Of a DNA stretch of 37,434 nucleotides, positions 25,931-34,864 are shown piece by piece. Every line of letters begins with the position of its first letter. The stretch's first letter is position 1. A program made the position numbers and the translations under genes. Source of the stretch: a virus; the IMG/VR virus record IMGVR_UViG_3300025671_000189, positions 1 through 37,434 of that record, one strand, 5' to 3'. The notes beneath the pieces were generated by a model, which worked only from the letters and a program-made list of their open reading frames with translations, ran no database searches and was not told where the DNA came from.

Positions 25931-26191
25931 CTACGGCTTTATGCCATACTCGCCCTCAGTCAAGGTGTACGTCTTGGTTCCCCCAGTGTCCTGACACAGA
26001 TAGGTCATGCTAAAAGTCTCTCCTGCTGGGACCTCTAGCGTTTCATATGAACCCACATAAGTACCATCAACCTGCAGGCATTCTTCGTATGTCTGCTCAA
26101 TAAACCCCCACTCCATGTTTGGACAATTAGCGTCAGTCCATGTTGACTCAAGATCCTGCTCCGACGCGATCACTGCTGTTCTGGTAGCCAT
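25931..26191 (-). CDS. Small acidic protein after the RCC1-like gene, 86 aa
   Basis: The family was not recognised. It is acidic, with three cysteines (ANCPNMEW, EECLQVDG, YLCQDTGG), and reads as a small beta domain: YVGSYETLEVPAGETFSMTY, then KTYTLTEGEYGIKP. It overlaps the RCC1-like gene by one base (TAATG) and ends just before a promoter box, so it closes the portal-fibre unit. It could be a chaperone or partner of the fibre or propeller protein; this is only a positional guess. Confidence 0.5.
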   Translation of the reverse strand: MATRTAVIASEQDLESTWTDANCPNMEWGFIEQTYEECLQVDGTYVGSYETLEVPAGETFSMTYLCQDTGGTKTYTLTEGEYGIKP

Positions 26192-27498
26192 TATGTTGCT
26201 GCTGTTGCGATTGTTACCACCTCGCCTAAACTACCGTTTTGTTCTTTGTATGCGACAAGTATGTGGTTAATACCGACGGTAATATCATTTCCCTGAAGAA
26301 GAGTGTTTATCGACTCCCAAGTGTTGTCTGTTGTCGGTGATTTGCTGCTGGTGTTTGCTGCAAAAGAGTTTATTCCTATAGTATTTCCATGATTTGCATA
26401 CCAAGCCCCGTTCTTCTTTGCAAAAAGAATCTGTATTCCTGTGTTCGACGATGTTTCGTGGGATAATATTTCTTCGTAATCAGTGTCAGTTCCGCACTGA
26501 CGATACGTTCTGTCTGCTGTTGTAGGCCCGATATTGTATTGGAAAACTGAGCCTCTCGACCCATGAAGAGAACCATCGGTCTTAATACAAAAGCCTTGGT
26601 GCCTCGCCTTAGCATAAGGTATATCCCAGTCAGTGTCAGTACCTGCTTGTACTGGATACAAAGAATCTGTTGTATTGCCTTGACCTAAGTGACCATCATT
26701 GGCATCGCCAAAAGCAAAGAGCTTTCCGCTTGTTGTGACAACCATAGTTGATTGATAGCCTGCGCTAATCTTCTCTATTGTTTCGGTCCAGTCTGTACTC
26801 GCACCAGATTTCACTCTCGTAAAAGGCTTTGTGCTACCAGCGGTAGTTCCTACTCCTGTCTTCCCCCAATAGTTAATTCCGCATGAATACAAATATTCAG
26901 ACCCCGTTCCTCCTTTGATTGCTATGGTAACAGCAGGGAAAGTTGGGAAGCAATCAATGTCTATCCAGTCGGTGTCACTGCCGAACTGAGACCACCCGTA
27001 GTTTGTGGAGGTTGTGCTACCAGTTCCTGTATCTCCGCTATCGGCAAACTGGCTAATCCTTCCGCACCACCATAGCTCACCGTTGGTTTTAATAGCCCAG
27101 CATCCATTGTCGTGGGGCGCGAACTTACTTACGCCCGTTAAACATTGTACAAGCTGATGTTCATCGCTGGAAACAGACCTTCCAAGGCTAGTGTTTTGTG
27201 ACCACCCAGAAGAATATAGGTTTCCAGAACTGTCAAGAGCAAAAGTGTGGTAATTACCATCTTTTATTCTTACGATGTCCGTTCTAGTAGAAATCTGCGC
27301 CTTGTACAAGCCAACTGCAGAGTCTCCAAAAAACTCCTGAGCGTCAGGCATTCTACTATTGAATCCACCCCCCTCAAAATAAAGAACCCCTGTACTCGAC
27401 TCTGATACCCCGCCGCCGCCGCCTGAGGCTACCGTTTGTCCACTAATCTTTGCAATATCGGCCATGGTTATACCACTGTATTTTGCTATGTCTGGCAT
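26191..27498 (-). CDS. RCC1-type beta-propeller virion protein, 435 aa
   Basis: The N-terminus ([20 protein letters not shown], then a Gly run near residue 27) looks like a virion-attachment module. About six repeats follow in the bacterial RCC1 pattern: DGNYHTFALDSSGNLYSSGW; NGCWAIKTNGELWWCG; ISAGYQSTMVVTTSGKLFAFG with NDGHLGQGN; HQGFCIKTDGSLHGSRGS. They are joined by GSDTDW, GASTDW, GTDTDW and GTDTDY linkers. RCC1 propellers are protein- or ligand-binding. Here, beside a collagen-like fibre, it is probably a host-binding or display domain. Base composition appears more AT-rich than neighbouring genes, which may mean horizontal acquisition. It starts on the stop of the fibre gene (TAATG). 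Confidence 0.72.
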   Translation of the reverse strand: MPDIAKYSGITMADIAKISGQTVASGGGGGVSESSTGVLYFEGGGFNSRMPDAQEFFGDSAVGLYKAQISTRTDIVRIKDGNYHTFALDSSGNLYSSGWSQNTSLGRSVSSDEHQLVQCLTGVSKFAPHDNGCWAIKTNGELWWCGRISQFADSGDTGTGSTTSTNYGWSQFGSDTDWIDIDCFPTFPAVTIAIKGGTGSEYLYSCGINYWGKTGVGTTAGSTKPFTRVKSGASTDWTETIEKISAGYQSTMVVTTSGKLFAFGDANDGHLGQGNTTDSLYPVQAGTDTDWDIPYAKARHQGFCIKTDGSLHGSRGSVFQYNIGPTTADRTYRQCGTDTDYEEILSHETSSNTGIQILFAKKNGAWYANHGNTIGINSFAANTSSKSPTTDNTWESINTLLQGNDITVGINHILVAYKEQNGSLGEVVTIATAAT

Positions 27499-28772
27499 TA
27501 CGCAATCTCAATGTAGTCCTGCGCTGGGTCAATGTAGATGTAGTTGCTACCGAGAGCATACCCGATAATCCGCACGAAGTCACCCGTTGCTGACGGAGCC
27601 GTAGCCGTGATCTCCCCCTCAGTCGTGCTTATATAAAGGATCTGACCCGCCGTGAATCCACTATACGCTGTGCTGGCACGTATGCCTCGAACTAAAAGCC
27701 CGTCTGTGGCTGAGGATGTACCCAACGCCACACCGAACAATCCATACGTCTTCGTCTCTATATCCGCGTCTACCGCAGTCCATCCCGAAGATGTATACAC
27801 ATAGCTCTTGCCAGTACTCAATGTGTCGCTCCCGAACTTGACCACATGCCCTTCGTAGGAACCATTGCCGTAGGCAGTGCTGCGGGTTATGACTTCGAGG
27901 ATCTGACCATCCAGCTCATTCCCGCCGCTAGGCGTGCTAAAAGAAACCGAACCAAGACCATCCGTGGTAAGAACTTGACCGCTGGTTCCGTCCGAAGTGG
28001 GAAGCGTGTAGGCATTGGAAATCTTAGTTACGCCTGTGTTTGCGTTTACCGCAAATACCTCAACCCCAGATCCATTTAACAGTTCATACCTCGCGGCTGT
28101 CAGATTAAAGTACAGTCCATAATTGGTAGCCCCTGCTCCTGTGTGGTACCTAAAGACATATACGTTGCCAGTGACCAGCAGCTCTGCAGAGTTGGTGAAC
28201 ATGTCCAAGTCCGCTGCCAACTGAGGCGTTGTATCCAATACAATATCGGTCCCACCATTGGCTCCTGTTGGGCCCGTCGGACCAGTGGGGCCTGTTGCAC
28301 CGTCAGTACCATTGGTTCCATTAGTACCCGCTGCACCCGTCGGACCCGTGGGGCCAGTAGGGCCTGTAGCTCCGTCTACTCCGTTCGTTCCATTGGTGCC
28401 AGCAGGACCAGTGGGGCCTGTAGCGCCAGTCGGACCCGTCGGGCCTGTGGCTCCGTCTACTCCATTAGTACCGTTGGTGCCAGCTGCACCTGTCGGGCCC
28501 GTTGGGCCTGTTGCCCCTGTTGCCCCTGTGAGTCCAGTAGAGCCCGCCGCGCCAGTCGGACCAGTAGGGCCCGTAGGTCCAGTGGCTCCATCCGACCCGT
28601 TAGTTCCTGCCGCACCCGTCGGGCCTGTAGGACCAGTAGCACCTGTGGGGCCCGTGGGGCCTGTAGCACCAGTATCGCCTTTGCGCCCTGTGTTAGCTAC
28701 AGATACTGATCCAGTTGTAGGTACTGTAACCGTAACTGACGTACCACCAGAAACTGTAATCTCTGTAGCCAT
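27498..28772 (-). CDS. Collagen-like head or tail fibre protein, 424 aa
   Basis: Residues 1-29 form a short beta anchor ([20 protein letters not shown]). Residues 30-174 are nearly uninterrupted Gly-x-y triplets, dominated by GPTGPTG, GATGPTG and GTNGTNG, which fold as a collagen triple helix. The C-terminal 250 residues start with a linker ([14 protein letters not shown]) and include [20 protein letters not shown], the common fibre motif, then [19 protein letters not shown] and [20 protein letters not shown] at the end. Trimeric fibres of this plan project from heads or tails and display binding domains. It lies after the portal in the head unit, so a head fibre is the favoured reading. Start coupled by TAATG. 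Confidence 0.75.
   Translation of the reverse strand: MATEITVSGGTSVTVTVPTTGSVSVANTGRKGDTGATGPTGPTGATGPTGPTGAAGTNGSDGATGPTGPTGPTGAAGSTGLTGATGATGPTGPTGAAGTNGTNGVDGATGPTGPTGATGPTGPAGTNGTNGVDGATGPTGPTGPTGAAGTNGTNGTDGATGPTGPTGPTGANGGTDIVLDTTPQLAADLDMFTNSAELLVTGNVYVFRYHTGAGATNYGLYFNLTAARYELLNGSGVEVFAVNANTGVTKISNAYTLPTSDGTSGQVLTTDGLGSVSFSTPSGGNELDGQILEVITRSTAYGNGSYEGHVVKFGSDTLSTGKSYVYTSSGWTAVDADIETKTYGLFGVALGTSSATDGLLVRGIRASTAYSGFTAGQILYISTTEGEITATAPSATGDFVRIIGYALGSNYIYIDPAQDYIEIA
28250..28685 (-). repeat. Collagen Gly-x-y repeat region
   Basis: A nine-base-periodic DNA tract (variants of GGGCCCACTGGACCT-like codons) encoding about 48 Gly-x-y triplets. It is prone to copy-number change. It also creates long proline/valine-rich open frames on the opposite strand that are not genes. 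Confidence 0.85.
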
Positions 28773-29257
28773 TAGATACTTTTTGAGACGTCGTCATTAA
28801 TGACAAACCTGCCCTCAAGAATGGTCCTTTGCGTATCCCCTACACTGTACTGAAAGTCATACTTGTATCTACCAGGGCGAACTTTCCTCATGTCCTGAGC
28901 AGACAGAAAGACTGTGACATTTCCTAAGTCATCCTTATTGAGGAAGCTGAAGTTCACAGGGCCCTTTACGCCCTGCTCTGTGCTACCAATAAAAATACCA
29001 TCGGTGATGGAGTTGTCGTCGTCACTTTCGCCTCCGCCTCCGCTACTACTAGAAGTGACAGCCCGAAGAATTGGGTCGATCCGCTGAGTAGGGCTGTCCC
29101 TAGTGCTTCGAACCTGCATTAAAAAAGTGTAGTCATCTGTCAATAGAGGCAGGGCGTCGCCGCTGCTATCCTTTAGAGTCAGATTCAATTCGAAAGTATC
29201 TCCGCGTCGGCAAGTAATATCTAGCCTATCAGTTATGTCGAGATTAATCTTAGACAT
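28772..29257 (-). CDS. Beta-rich structural protein preceding the fibre, 161 aa
   Basis: The N-terminus contains [20 protein letters not shown], then [16 protein letters not shown]. After a Ser/Gly/Asp-rich loop (residues about 68-83) come [34 protein letters not shown] and [20 protein letters not shown]. This R-x-GDTF-x-LxLTLKD ... G-x-YxYDxQ layout is a common phage immunoglobulin-like domain seen beside fibre and baseplate genes. It probably serves as adaptor or base for the collagen fibre. It starts two bases after the portal stop in transcription order, within the same unit. Confidence 0.6.
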   Translation of the reverse strand: MSKINLDITDRLDITCRRGDTFELNLTLKDSSGDALPLLTDDYTFLMQVRSTRDSPTQRIDPILRAVTSSSSGGGGESDDDNSITDGIFIGSTEQGVKGPVNFSFLNKDDLGNVTVFLSAQDMRKVRPGRYKYDFQYSVGDTQRTILEGRFVINDDVSKSI

Positions 29258-29259
29258 CC

Positions 29260-31686
29260 TTATACCATATTGCTAAAGTCAAATCCTGAGGGCTGCTCCT
29301 CTAGTTCTGGGCGCTTTCCCTGGCGCTGGCTGATCAGCTTGCTTTGCTCAACAGCCTGCTTCTTCACGCGCTCGTCCTTGCGGTCATCCTTCTGCGTCTC
29401 AACCGCCTTCCTGCTCTGCACCTCTCCTTGCATAGTAGCGGCTTGAACTTGCAGTTTCATCTGCATAATCTCCTTTTCGAACTGATGCTTGATCTTAGCT
29501 AGTTCTAGATCAGCCATAGCTTTAGCCTGGATCACCTGGACGTCAGCTTGGGTCTGTGTAGCAATCTCTTGCTGACGACCTTGCATCTTGATAGCCTCTG
29601 CCTGCTGAGCCTGCTGAGCCTGCATCTGCTGCATCTGCATCTGCTGATCCTGTTGCTTTTTCATTCGCTTAGACCTGCGAATAATAAGTAGCCGTTCAGC
29701 CTGGTTGATGTCTTTTAGGTTTCGGATAGCCATTGCATCCTCAAGGTCTATTTCTTTTTGAGCTAGAGACATCTGAATGTTCTGCTCTAGGTATGCCTTG
29801 TCTTTATCCTCCATGTCCTTCATCACCTTCACCCCAAAATTGTACATTGGTAGGTCCGCGAAAGTGGCTAAGACATTCATGTTGCTATCCCCAATAGCAT
29901 TTCGGTAGGCCGTATGAATGGCTGATTCTTGCGGCAGGATCTGAAGACACTTAACTACATCCTCACAAACCTTGCGATAAAGCACCATGGCGGCATTGGT
30001 GATGTCGTATGTAGCGTTATTGCTGGCAGCGATAGCTTGCTGCTGGACACCAACCAGCGTATCCCCCTTCGGAGTTGACGCATCAGCCATTTCATTGATA
30101 CCCGTGGTATCGCGAATCATGCGCAGATAGTGGTTGTACAGCGCAATGAGCTCGTTAATATTACGGATGCTGTTGCCTATCTCTCGTACTGGCGGATTCT
30201 GGAAGCCACCCTCAGGGTTCTTACTTCGGTAGTAAAAGACCCCCGTCTGTTCGTAGATATCATGGAGATCCAAAGGTTGAAGCTCTCCGCCTTTACCAAG
30301 CTGAACATTCTCCAGACCTTCAATATCAATAACCAGGCCGTCTGGTTTCGCTTTGGCAATGGCTTGCTGAAGTTTCAAGTGTGTAAGCTGCAGCATATCC
30401 GCAAACCCCACACACCCGTCAACCATAGACTTAGGCATATTAGCCACCATATTCGTCGACACCACAGAATACGACATCCGCGCCCTGGTGACATCATGCA
30501 TGTTCTTTGGCGTGTTGTACTGCTTACCATAATTAATCAGATGATCTGTACCTAGAATGTACATACCCTGGTAGATACACTCAACATCCATAGAGTGGGG
30601 GGTGCGATCGTAAACGCTACCTTTCTTCTCTTTATATGCAAAGCCCTCGTAGAAGAAGTTTGTATTCCCATACTGATTCTCCTTCTCCTCGAAGTACATC
30701 GTGTCTACTGTCTTGAACTCAAACTCCAACACTTCAATAACATGGCCGCTGAAGTTCTGCTTCTGTAATCCACTGGTACTGTATGGGTGGTCAGGGTATT
30801 TGCTGGAGCTAGAACGCCGAGACTTTTTAAGCAGGTCTTTTAACTGCTGCTCGGTCATCTGATCCCCCGCCAAACGCTTCAGCTCAGCTAGAGTGATTTC
30901 CCGTACATGCCCCATGTACACAACATCATCAAAATTGGGATCTTGCGTATACCCATGAACAAAATGTACTGGGTCTACATAGTCGAGCTTGATACCGTAG
31001 CTAGGGTCATTACTCCGTTTCACTACAGCCATACCGCAACTAGTCAAGTCATTGACGCAACGCCGATAAACCCCCTCACTAAAATCGTTCCACTGCAAGG
31101 TCATTTCCGTTGCAACCTGCGCCGCTATCTCTGCATCTGTTTTGATGTTAGTGGCCATAAAAATTTCGGCCTCTTCAGTCGTCTCAGGTATTTGCTCCGC
31201 AGGTTCATCTAGAACGGGCTGCCCCATGCGCTGCTCCAGCTCCATAAACATGGGGCGCATAGCCACCTTGTTCTGCATGATATTCTTCTGCAGATTCTTT
31301 TCGCTAGAAGACAAAGGGTCTACTGCCTCTAGGTTCGGATACATATTCCTACCTAGAATCTTGTTGACCACAACACGAACAAACTTGGGTAGAACAGGGA
31401 CTGGGGTGTAGTCCAAATTCATCAAGGATCCCTCCCCGTTGTTTGGATCCGTAGTGTTTAGCAACTGCTTATAGATAGCAGTGTCCTGGGTTCCATTCGC
31501 ATAATCCCTGTTGCGAGCAAAGATATTCTTCCTACCCCCGAAAGTAGAAGTATTGTCCTGAGTGTTACCCCATTGCGCTTCGATTGCCTTAGCGTACTTC
31601 AGCCCATATTCTTTGGAAAGCTTCTCCTCTTGCGGCGCCAGTGGATCTGGGAAACCACCTGGATCACCTGACTTATTGTTGTACAT
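29260..31686 (-). CDS. Portal protein, 808 aa
   Basis: It occupies the position right after TerL. The core includes YTPVPVLPKFVRVVVNKILG, MSYSVVSTNMVANMPKSMVD and, near residues 528-560, RDTTGINEMADASTPKGDTL followed by VGVQQQAIAASNNAT. The last motif is typical of crAss-like and related podovirus portals (long alpha helix and tunnel loop). After about residue 670 there is an exceptional Gln/Met/Lys-rich coiled coil (QQDQQMQMQQMQAQQAQQ), then a charged helix to the end. The dodecamer forms the DNA entry vertex and binds TerL and ring proteins. A TATATTTG box lies 22 bases before the ATG. The long C-terminal barrel-like helix may contact packaged DNA or ejection proteins. Confidence 0.85.
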   Translation of the reverse strand: MYNNKSGDPGGFPDPLAPQEEKLSKEYGLKYAKAIEAQWGNTQDNTSTFGGRKNIFARNRDYANGTQDTAIYKQLLNTTDPNNGEGSLMNLDYTPVPVLPKFVRVVVNKILGRNMYPNLEAVDPLSSSEKNLQKNIMQNKVAMRPMFMELEQRMGQPVLDEPAEQIPETTEEAEIFMATNIKTDAEIAAQVATEMTLQWNDFSEGVYRRCVNDLTSCGMAVVKRSNDPSYGIKLDYVDPVHFVHGYTQDPNFDDVVYMGHVREITLAELKRLAGDQMTEQQLKDLLKKSRRSSSSKYPDHPYSTSGLQKQNFSGHVIEVLEFEFKTVDTMYFEEKENQYGNTNFFYEGFAYKEKKGSVYDRTPHSMDVECIYQGMYILGTDHLINYGKQYNTPKNMHDVTRARMSYSVVSTNMVANMPKSMVDGCVGFADMLQLTHLKLQQAIAKAKPDGLVIDIEGLENVQLGKGGELQPLDLHDIYEQTGVFYYRSKNPEGGFQNPPVREIGNSIRNINELIALYNHYLRMIRDTTGINEMADASTPKGDTLVGVQQQAIAASNNATYDITNAAMVLYRKVCEDVVKCLQILPQESAIHTAYRNAIGDSNMNVLATFADLPMYNFGVKVMKDMEDKDKAYLEQNIQMSLAQKEIDLEDAMAIRNLKDINQAERLLIIRRSKRMKKQQDQQMQMQQMQAQQAQQAEAIKMQGRQQEIATQTQADVQVIQAKAMADLELAKIKHQFEKEIMQMKLQVQAATMQGEVQSRKAVETQKDDRKDERVKKQAVEQSKLISQRQGKRPELEEQPSGFDFSNMV

Positions 31687-31708
31687 GTAGGGATTACGTT
31701 ATCACCCA

Positions 31709-31716
31709 CAAATATA
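31709..31716 (-). promoter_or_regulatory. Candidate -7 promoter box of the portal-fibre unit (TATATTTG)
   Basis: An exact TATATTTG in the 36-base gap between the TerL stop (31723) and the portal ATG (31686), with 22 bases to the start codon. No obvious -33 element. Confidence 0.62.
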
Positions 31717-31722
31717 ACTAAA

Positions 31723-33840
31723 TCATCCGCGCACCTTATAACGCCTAAAAAAGCGCTTCTCGTCAAATTTAGAGTCTTGTTTTTTCTGCTTGACTTTTTG
31801 TGCCGCTAATAATGCTAAGCCAGAGCTAATGGTAAGGTCGAATCGCGTCCTGTTATTGATGTCGTAGCCAATCCAGTCCTCCAGGGTTTTATTGAAATAC
31901 ATTGCCCCCATCTCCCCAGTCTCTCTATTAACGCCAACATGGTTGTGGATGTAGGCCTCGATAGCCTGGGCGTGGGACTGTATTACATCTTGAGAATTAG
32001 ACGGGATACCCTTCGTCTTTACCTTGATGTTTGTGTTGGGGGCAGATAGGTGCTTAGGCCTATCCAAAAGATACCCATCATATCCACGTTGCTCAAAGTA
32101 CCGCGCAATACCATACTTGTTGTTCTCTATCAGTATCGGGTATCCGTAGAAGACTGCGGCCATAAGTACGTCTTCATAAAAGATCGAAGCCAGCGGAGGA
32201 CGGGAAGCGTACTCCAACACAAACATATTAGCAGGAGCATCCATGCTAAACTTATTGTATAAGTGCAATGCTCCTTTAGATCCTCTGCCGTCAACAGTGG
32301 CGTCAAGATCATAACTATCCACGCCGCCACAACCAAGATGTGTATTAGGCGCCACCCTTTTGTTTCTTTCATATACTTTCAAATTACGCTGCCCAGACTC
32401 TGGCATCCACGCCACCTTAAACCTACCCTTAGGGTCTGGAGTGAACACAACCTCAGTATCCTTTACACCACCTTTCCATGTGAAGCTACCCGTCACCACA
32501 GGGTTTGGGAATAGATCATCGTTGTGTTCTATCTGCTCATAGATCTGGCCGATATTAAACAGACTAGCCTCAATGCTATCCCTAAAAGCTTCGTCTGTAG
32601 TAAATGGGAACTGCCTTATGATCTCATTCAGCTCACTAGGATCATCGCGCAAACTATCCCTCTCGTTCTTCAAGAAGGTCTTCGCCCCCATGTGTATCCA
32701 CTCCCCATCAATACCTTCAACTGGCTCCTTTGGGTCGTCCACTACGGGGTGCCCGTACAGATCAAAGAACCCCTCTAGAGAGTCGTGGGCTGGGATGAAC
32801 AGCCGATACAACCCAGACCTAGTCCTCCCATTCTTGTTCCGCTCCTGAGGATCCGAGTCCGCCCATAAATCTTTGTACTCGCTTCCGCCTTTCCCCATTG
32901 GATTCACGGTGCTTCCGACCATGGCCTTGCCTACGACCTTCCGACCAACGATCAAACATGTCCGCTGGATCCTCCAGGCCTCTCTTATGTCTGTTGGTTT
33001 TTCCCATTTGCCTGCCTCATCTAAGTATAGCAGGTGAAGTTTCTCCCCGTCGTATGCGTTGTTTGTGGTGTTCTTCCAATTGATCACCGTATTCAAGGCG
33101 TCACCAACCTGTGCTGTTTTGTTTTTCTTCGTGATCTTCTTCGATGGTTCTCGGAACGCCAACTCCATACGGGGATTCGTTGTACCATCCTGAATAGGCT
33201 TGAAGAAGAATGGGTACTTGCGGAACATGTTGACCACCTTCTTCATGAAGATGTTCTCTTGAGCGTCCTTACCCGTCTTACTCTGAATGCCTATCAGCTT
33301 GTCCTTGACCTGCGTAGCTTCATCTACGATGACAGAAGAGCATATGTTGGTGTATCCTGATCTACGGCATTTGGTATATAGCTGTCCGATACAACGAGGG
33401 TCCGCCTCACACGCAGCCAAATGTAAGAAAATATCTCTCTGGAAATCAAGGTAGTAAGGGGCACCGATGTCCAGCTGCCCCCACTGCAGCATCATATAGT
33501 GACGACCCGTGATGTATGTAGCATCACCTCGATTATAAAACCAAACGCCCTCACGCCTACGCCGAAACTCCTCCTCGATGTATGGACGAAACTTTTCTCT
33601 GAACTCCCTCGGCATCTCCGCCCACTCATCCATAGAACGTATACGCGATAACTCCTTGGGAAGATCAACGCGCCGCCAATGCTGATCAGCAATGGGAAGA
33701 CCATGGAAGAGGATGTCTCGGACCTTAGGCGCCTTGGGTAAGACAATGACAATCCCACCGACCTCGATGTGGTCGCCCAGCGTACCGTTGGCACAAATCG
33801 CCACGCCCTGTTCATCATATCCCTCTACCTTAACTAGCAT
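31723..33840 (-). CDS. terL: Terminase large subunit, 705 aa
   Basis: The packaging motor ATPase and nuclease. Residues 99-120 (VWFYNRGDATYITGRHYMML) form the pre-ATPase motif of crAss-type terminases. A Walker A-like loop TKCRRSGYT lies at 156-164, Walker B LHLLYLDEAG at 268-277 (D-E acidic pair) and the coupling motif VGSTVNP at 308-314. The RNase H-like nuclease shows GGVDSYDLD at 505-513, IENN at 571-574 and RFDLTISSGLALLA at 666-679. It ends in a basic tail. It works with the portal to pump and cut the genome concatemer. No small terminase was recognised nearby; the 95-112-residue upstream proteins are candidates by size only. The start overlaps the glycosyltransferase-like gene (TAATG). 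Confidence 0.92.
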   Translation of the reverse strand: MLVKVEGYDEQGVAICANGTLGDHIEVGGIVIVLPKAPKVRDILFHGLPIADQHWRRVDLPKELSRIRSMDEWAEMPREFREKFRPYIEEEFRRRREGVWFYNRGDATYITGRHYMMLQWGQLDIGAPYYLDFQRDIFLHLAACEADPRCIGQLYTKCRRSGYTNICSSVIVDEATQVKDKLIGIQSKTGKDAQENIFMKKVVNMFRKYPFFFKPIQDGTTNPRMELAFREPSKKITKKNKTAQVGDALNTVINWKNTTNNAYDGEKLHLLYLDEAGKWEKPTDIREAWRIQRTCLIVGRKVVGKAMVGSTVNPMGKGGSEYKDLWADSDPQERNKNGRTRSGLYRLFIPAHDSLEGFFDLYGHPVVDDPKEPVEGIDGEWIHMGAKTFLKNERDSLRDDPSELNEIIRQFPFTTDEAFRDSIEASLFNIGQIYEQIEHNDDLFPNPVVTGSFTWKGGVKDTEVVFTPDPKGRFKVAWMPESGQRNLKVYERNKRVAPNTHLGCGGVDSYDLDATVDGRGSKGALHLYNKFSMDAPANMFVLEYASRPPLASIFYEDVLMAAVFYGYPILIENNKYGIARYFEQRGYDGYLLDRPKHLSAPNTNIKVKTKGIPSNSQDVIQSHAQAIEAYIHNHVGVNRETGEMGAMYFNKTLEDWIGYDINNRTRFDLTISSGLALLAAQKVKQKKQDSKFDEKRFFRRYKVRG

Positions 33841-34580
33841 TAACCAAAATGCCCGTCTAAATATAGGTCCAAGCTTGGGTGACGGTGGCGGATTACCTCT
33901 CTGCTTAGATACCGTGGATAGGCAGCGACCTCCATATACGATGAATAGCTGTGTATGTTGACGCCGTTTTTTACGTCAATACAATCCTCCTCGTCGAAGC
34001 TGACGTTCTCAATAATGTCCTCCCCCCACTTATCTACCATGGCATCGATAACCTTACCATCGAAATTAAACGTCTGATCAGAATCATAAATCGTGAGGGG
34101 ATTCACTGAGTGTCTCAAACTGTGGGTCAAGAAGAACTGGCCAGAGCTAATCAGATAGTGATTCCTTGGTGTGAATACGCAGGTGTCTTCTTCGCCTGGC
34201 ATGGCGCTCATGATAACACAGTTCTTGGTGCCAAAGGTCGCCACCTTCTTACCCTCTAAAACCCCAGCGCACTCCACTAGATAACCTGCCCCATGCACAT
34301 TGTTACTCCCCCACCAAGCAATGTAGTCGCACCCCATCTGGATGGCACGTAGCCACGCATAGGAGAACTTGTTGGATACAGGGTCATTAGCAAACATCTC
34401 GTGCTGGATACCGCGTGACGCACAGAATTGTGCTACATCGTAGCTTTCCCCTATAGCTAACCCTACAACATCGTGACCATCGTAACTGAAAAACTGCATC
34501 GCCCCCTGCATATCATCCAATGCCATCTTAGTCAATGCGGGGCGTCCGTGGTACACCATGAAGAAACAGACGCTCCTCAT
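33840..34580 (-). CDS. Glycosyltransferase-like protein, 246 aa
   Basis: The start MRSVCFFMVYHGRPALTKMA resembles the first strand and helix of GT-A family 2 enzymes. FSYDGHDVVGLAIGESYDVA and CASRGIQHEMFANDPVSNKF follow. Then AWLRAIQMGCDYIAWWGSNN is the position where GT2 proteins have the metal-binding DxD (here GSNN, so the acidic pair is not obvious). Later NHYLISSGQFFLTHSLRHS and NVSFDEEDCIDVKNGVNIHS occur. It may transfer sugar to a virion protein or host surface, or be a non-catalytic relative. It sits between small packaging-operon genes and TerL with overlaps on both sides (ATGA, TAATG). Fold assignment moderate, activity uncertain. Confidence 0.58.
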   Translation of the reverse strand: MRSVCFFMVYHGRPALTKMALDDMQGAMQFFSYDGHDVVGLAIGESYDVAQFCASRGIQHEMFANDPVSNKFSYAWLRAIQMGCDYIAWWGSNNVHGAGYLVECAGVLEGKKVATFGTKNCVIMSAMPGEEDTCVFTPRNHYLISSGQFFLTHSLRHSVNPLTIYDSDQTFNFDGKVIDAMVDKWGEDIIENVSFDEEDCIDVKNGVNIHSYSSYMEVAAYPRYLSREVIRHRHPSLDLYLDGHFG

Positions 34581-34864
34581 ATTGGCTTGTTCTGTCTTTC
34601 AGAATCTACCTCTATAGCTATTGGGGTCTTTGGGCCTAGATACCCCCCAGTAGTATTGAATGAGATATACTCTAGCGCCTCCTCCTGACTCATCTCATCC
34701 CGCTTCATGCAGACCTCGACCATCCTGTCATGGTCATACACCGCAACAGGCTCAATGCCCACAGTGATACCTATAAGAGCGTCTTCGAATCCATCCCAGG
34801 TGATGCACTCATTGTCTTCCAGGGACATCATCAGTTTATCCCAACCTTTTGCTTGCCAACTCAT
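34577..34864 (-). CDS. Small acidic protein, 95 aa
   Basis: An acidic protein that I do not recognise: MSWQAKGWDKLMMSLEDNEC, then WDGFEDALIGITVGIEPVAV, YDHDRMVEVCMKRDEMSQEE and ALEYISFNTTGGYLGPKTP. The part FEDALIGITVG-x(2)-PVAVYD...EEALEYISFNTTGGYLG looks like a small alpha/beta domain seen in phages and generally unannotated. It is coupled to both neighbours through ATGA overlaps. By size and place it could be a small-terminase or packaging accessory, but no helix-turn-helix is clear. Confidence 0.5.
   Translation of the reverse strand: MSWQAKGWDKLMMSLEDNECITWDGFEDALIGITVGIEPVAVYDHDRMVEVCMKRDEMSQEEALEYISFNTTGGYLGPKTPIAIEVDSERQNKPI

Noticed and set aside
28250-28685. CRISPR-like repetitive array
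   Set aside because: The repeat is codon-periodic (nine bases), in frame and encodes Gly-x-y triplets; there are no spacers.
28258-28800. Plus-strand proline/valine repeat protein
   Set aside because: A by-product of the collagen repeat read backwards; GPTGPT codons give PVGPVG-type frames on the other strand.
32280-32330. DxDxD-like run (SYDLDATVD) as an RNA polymerase active site
   Set aside because: It lies in the TerL nuclease domain at the expected first acidic position; no polymerase context.
33856-33870. TATATTTA near the end of the glycosyltransferase-like gene as a TerL promoter
   Set aside because: It lacks the final G of TATATTTG and lies within coding sequence for LYLDGHFG; TerL is tightly coupled to the upstream gene.
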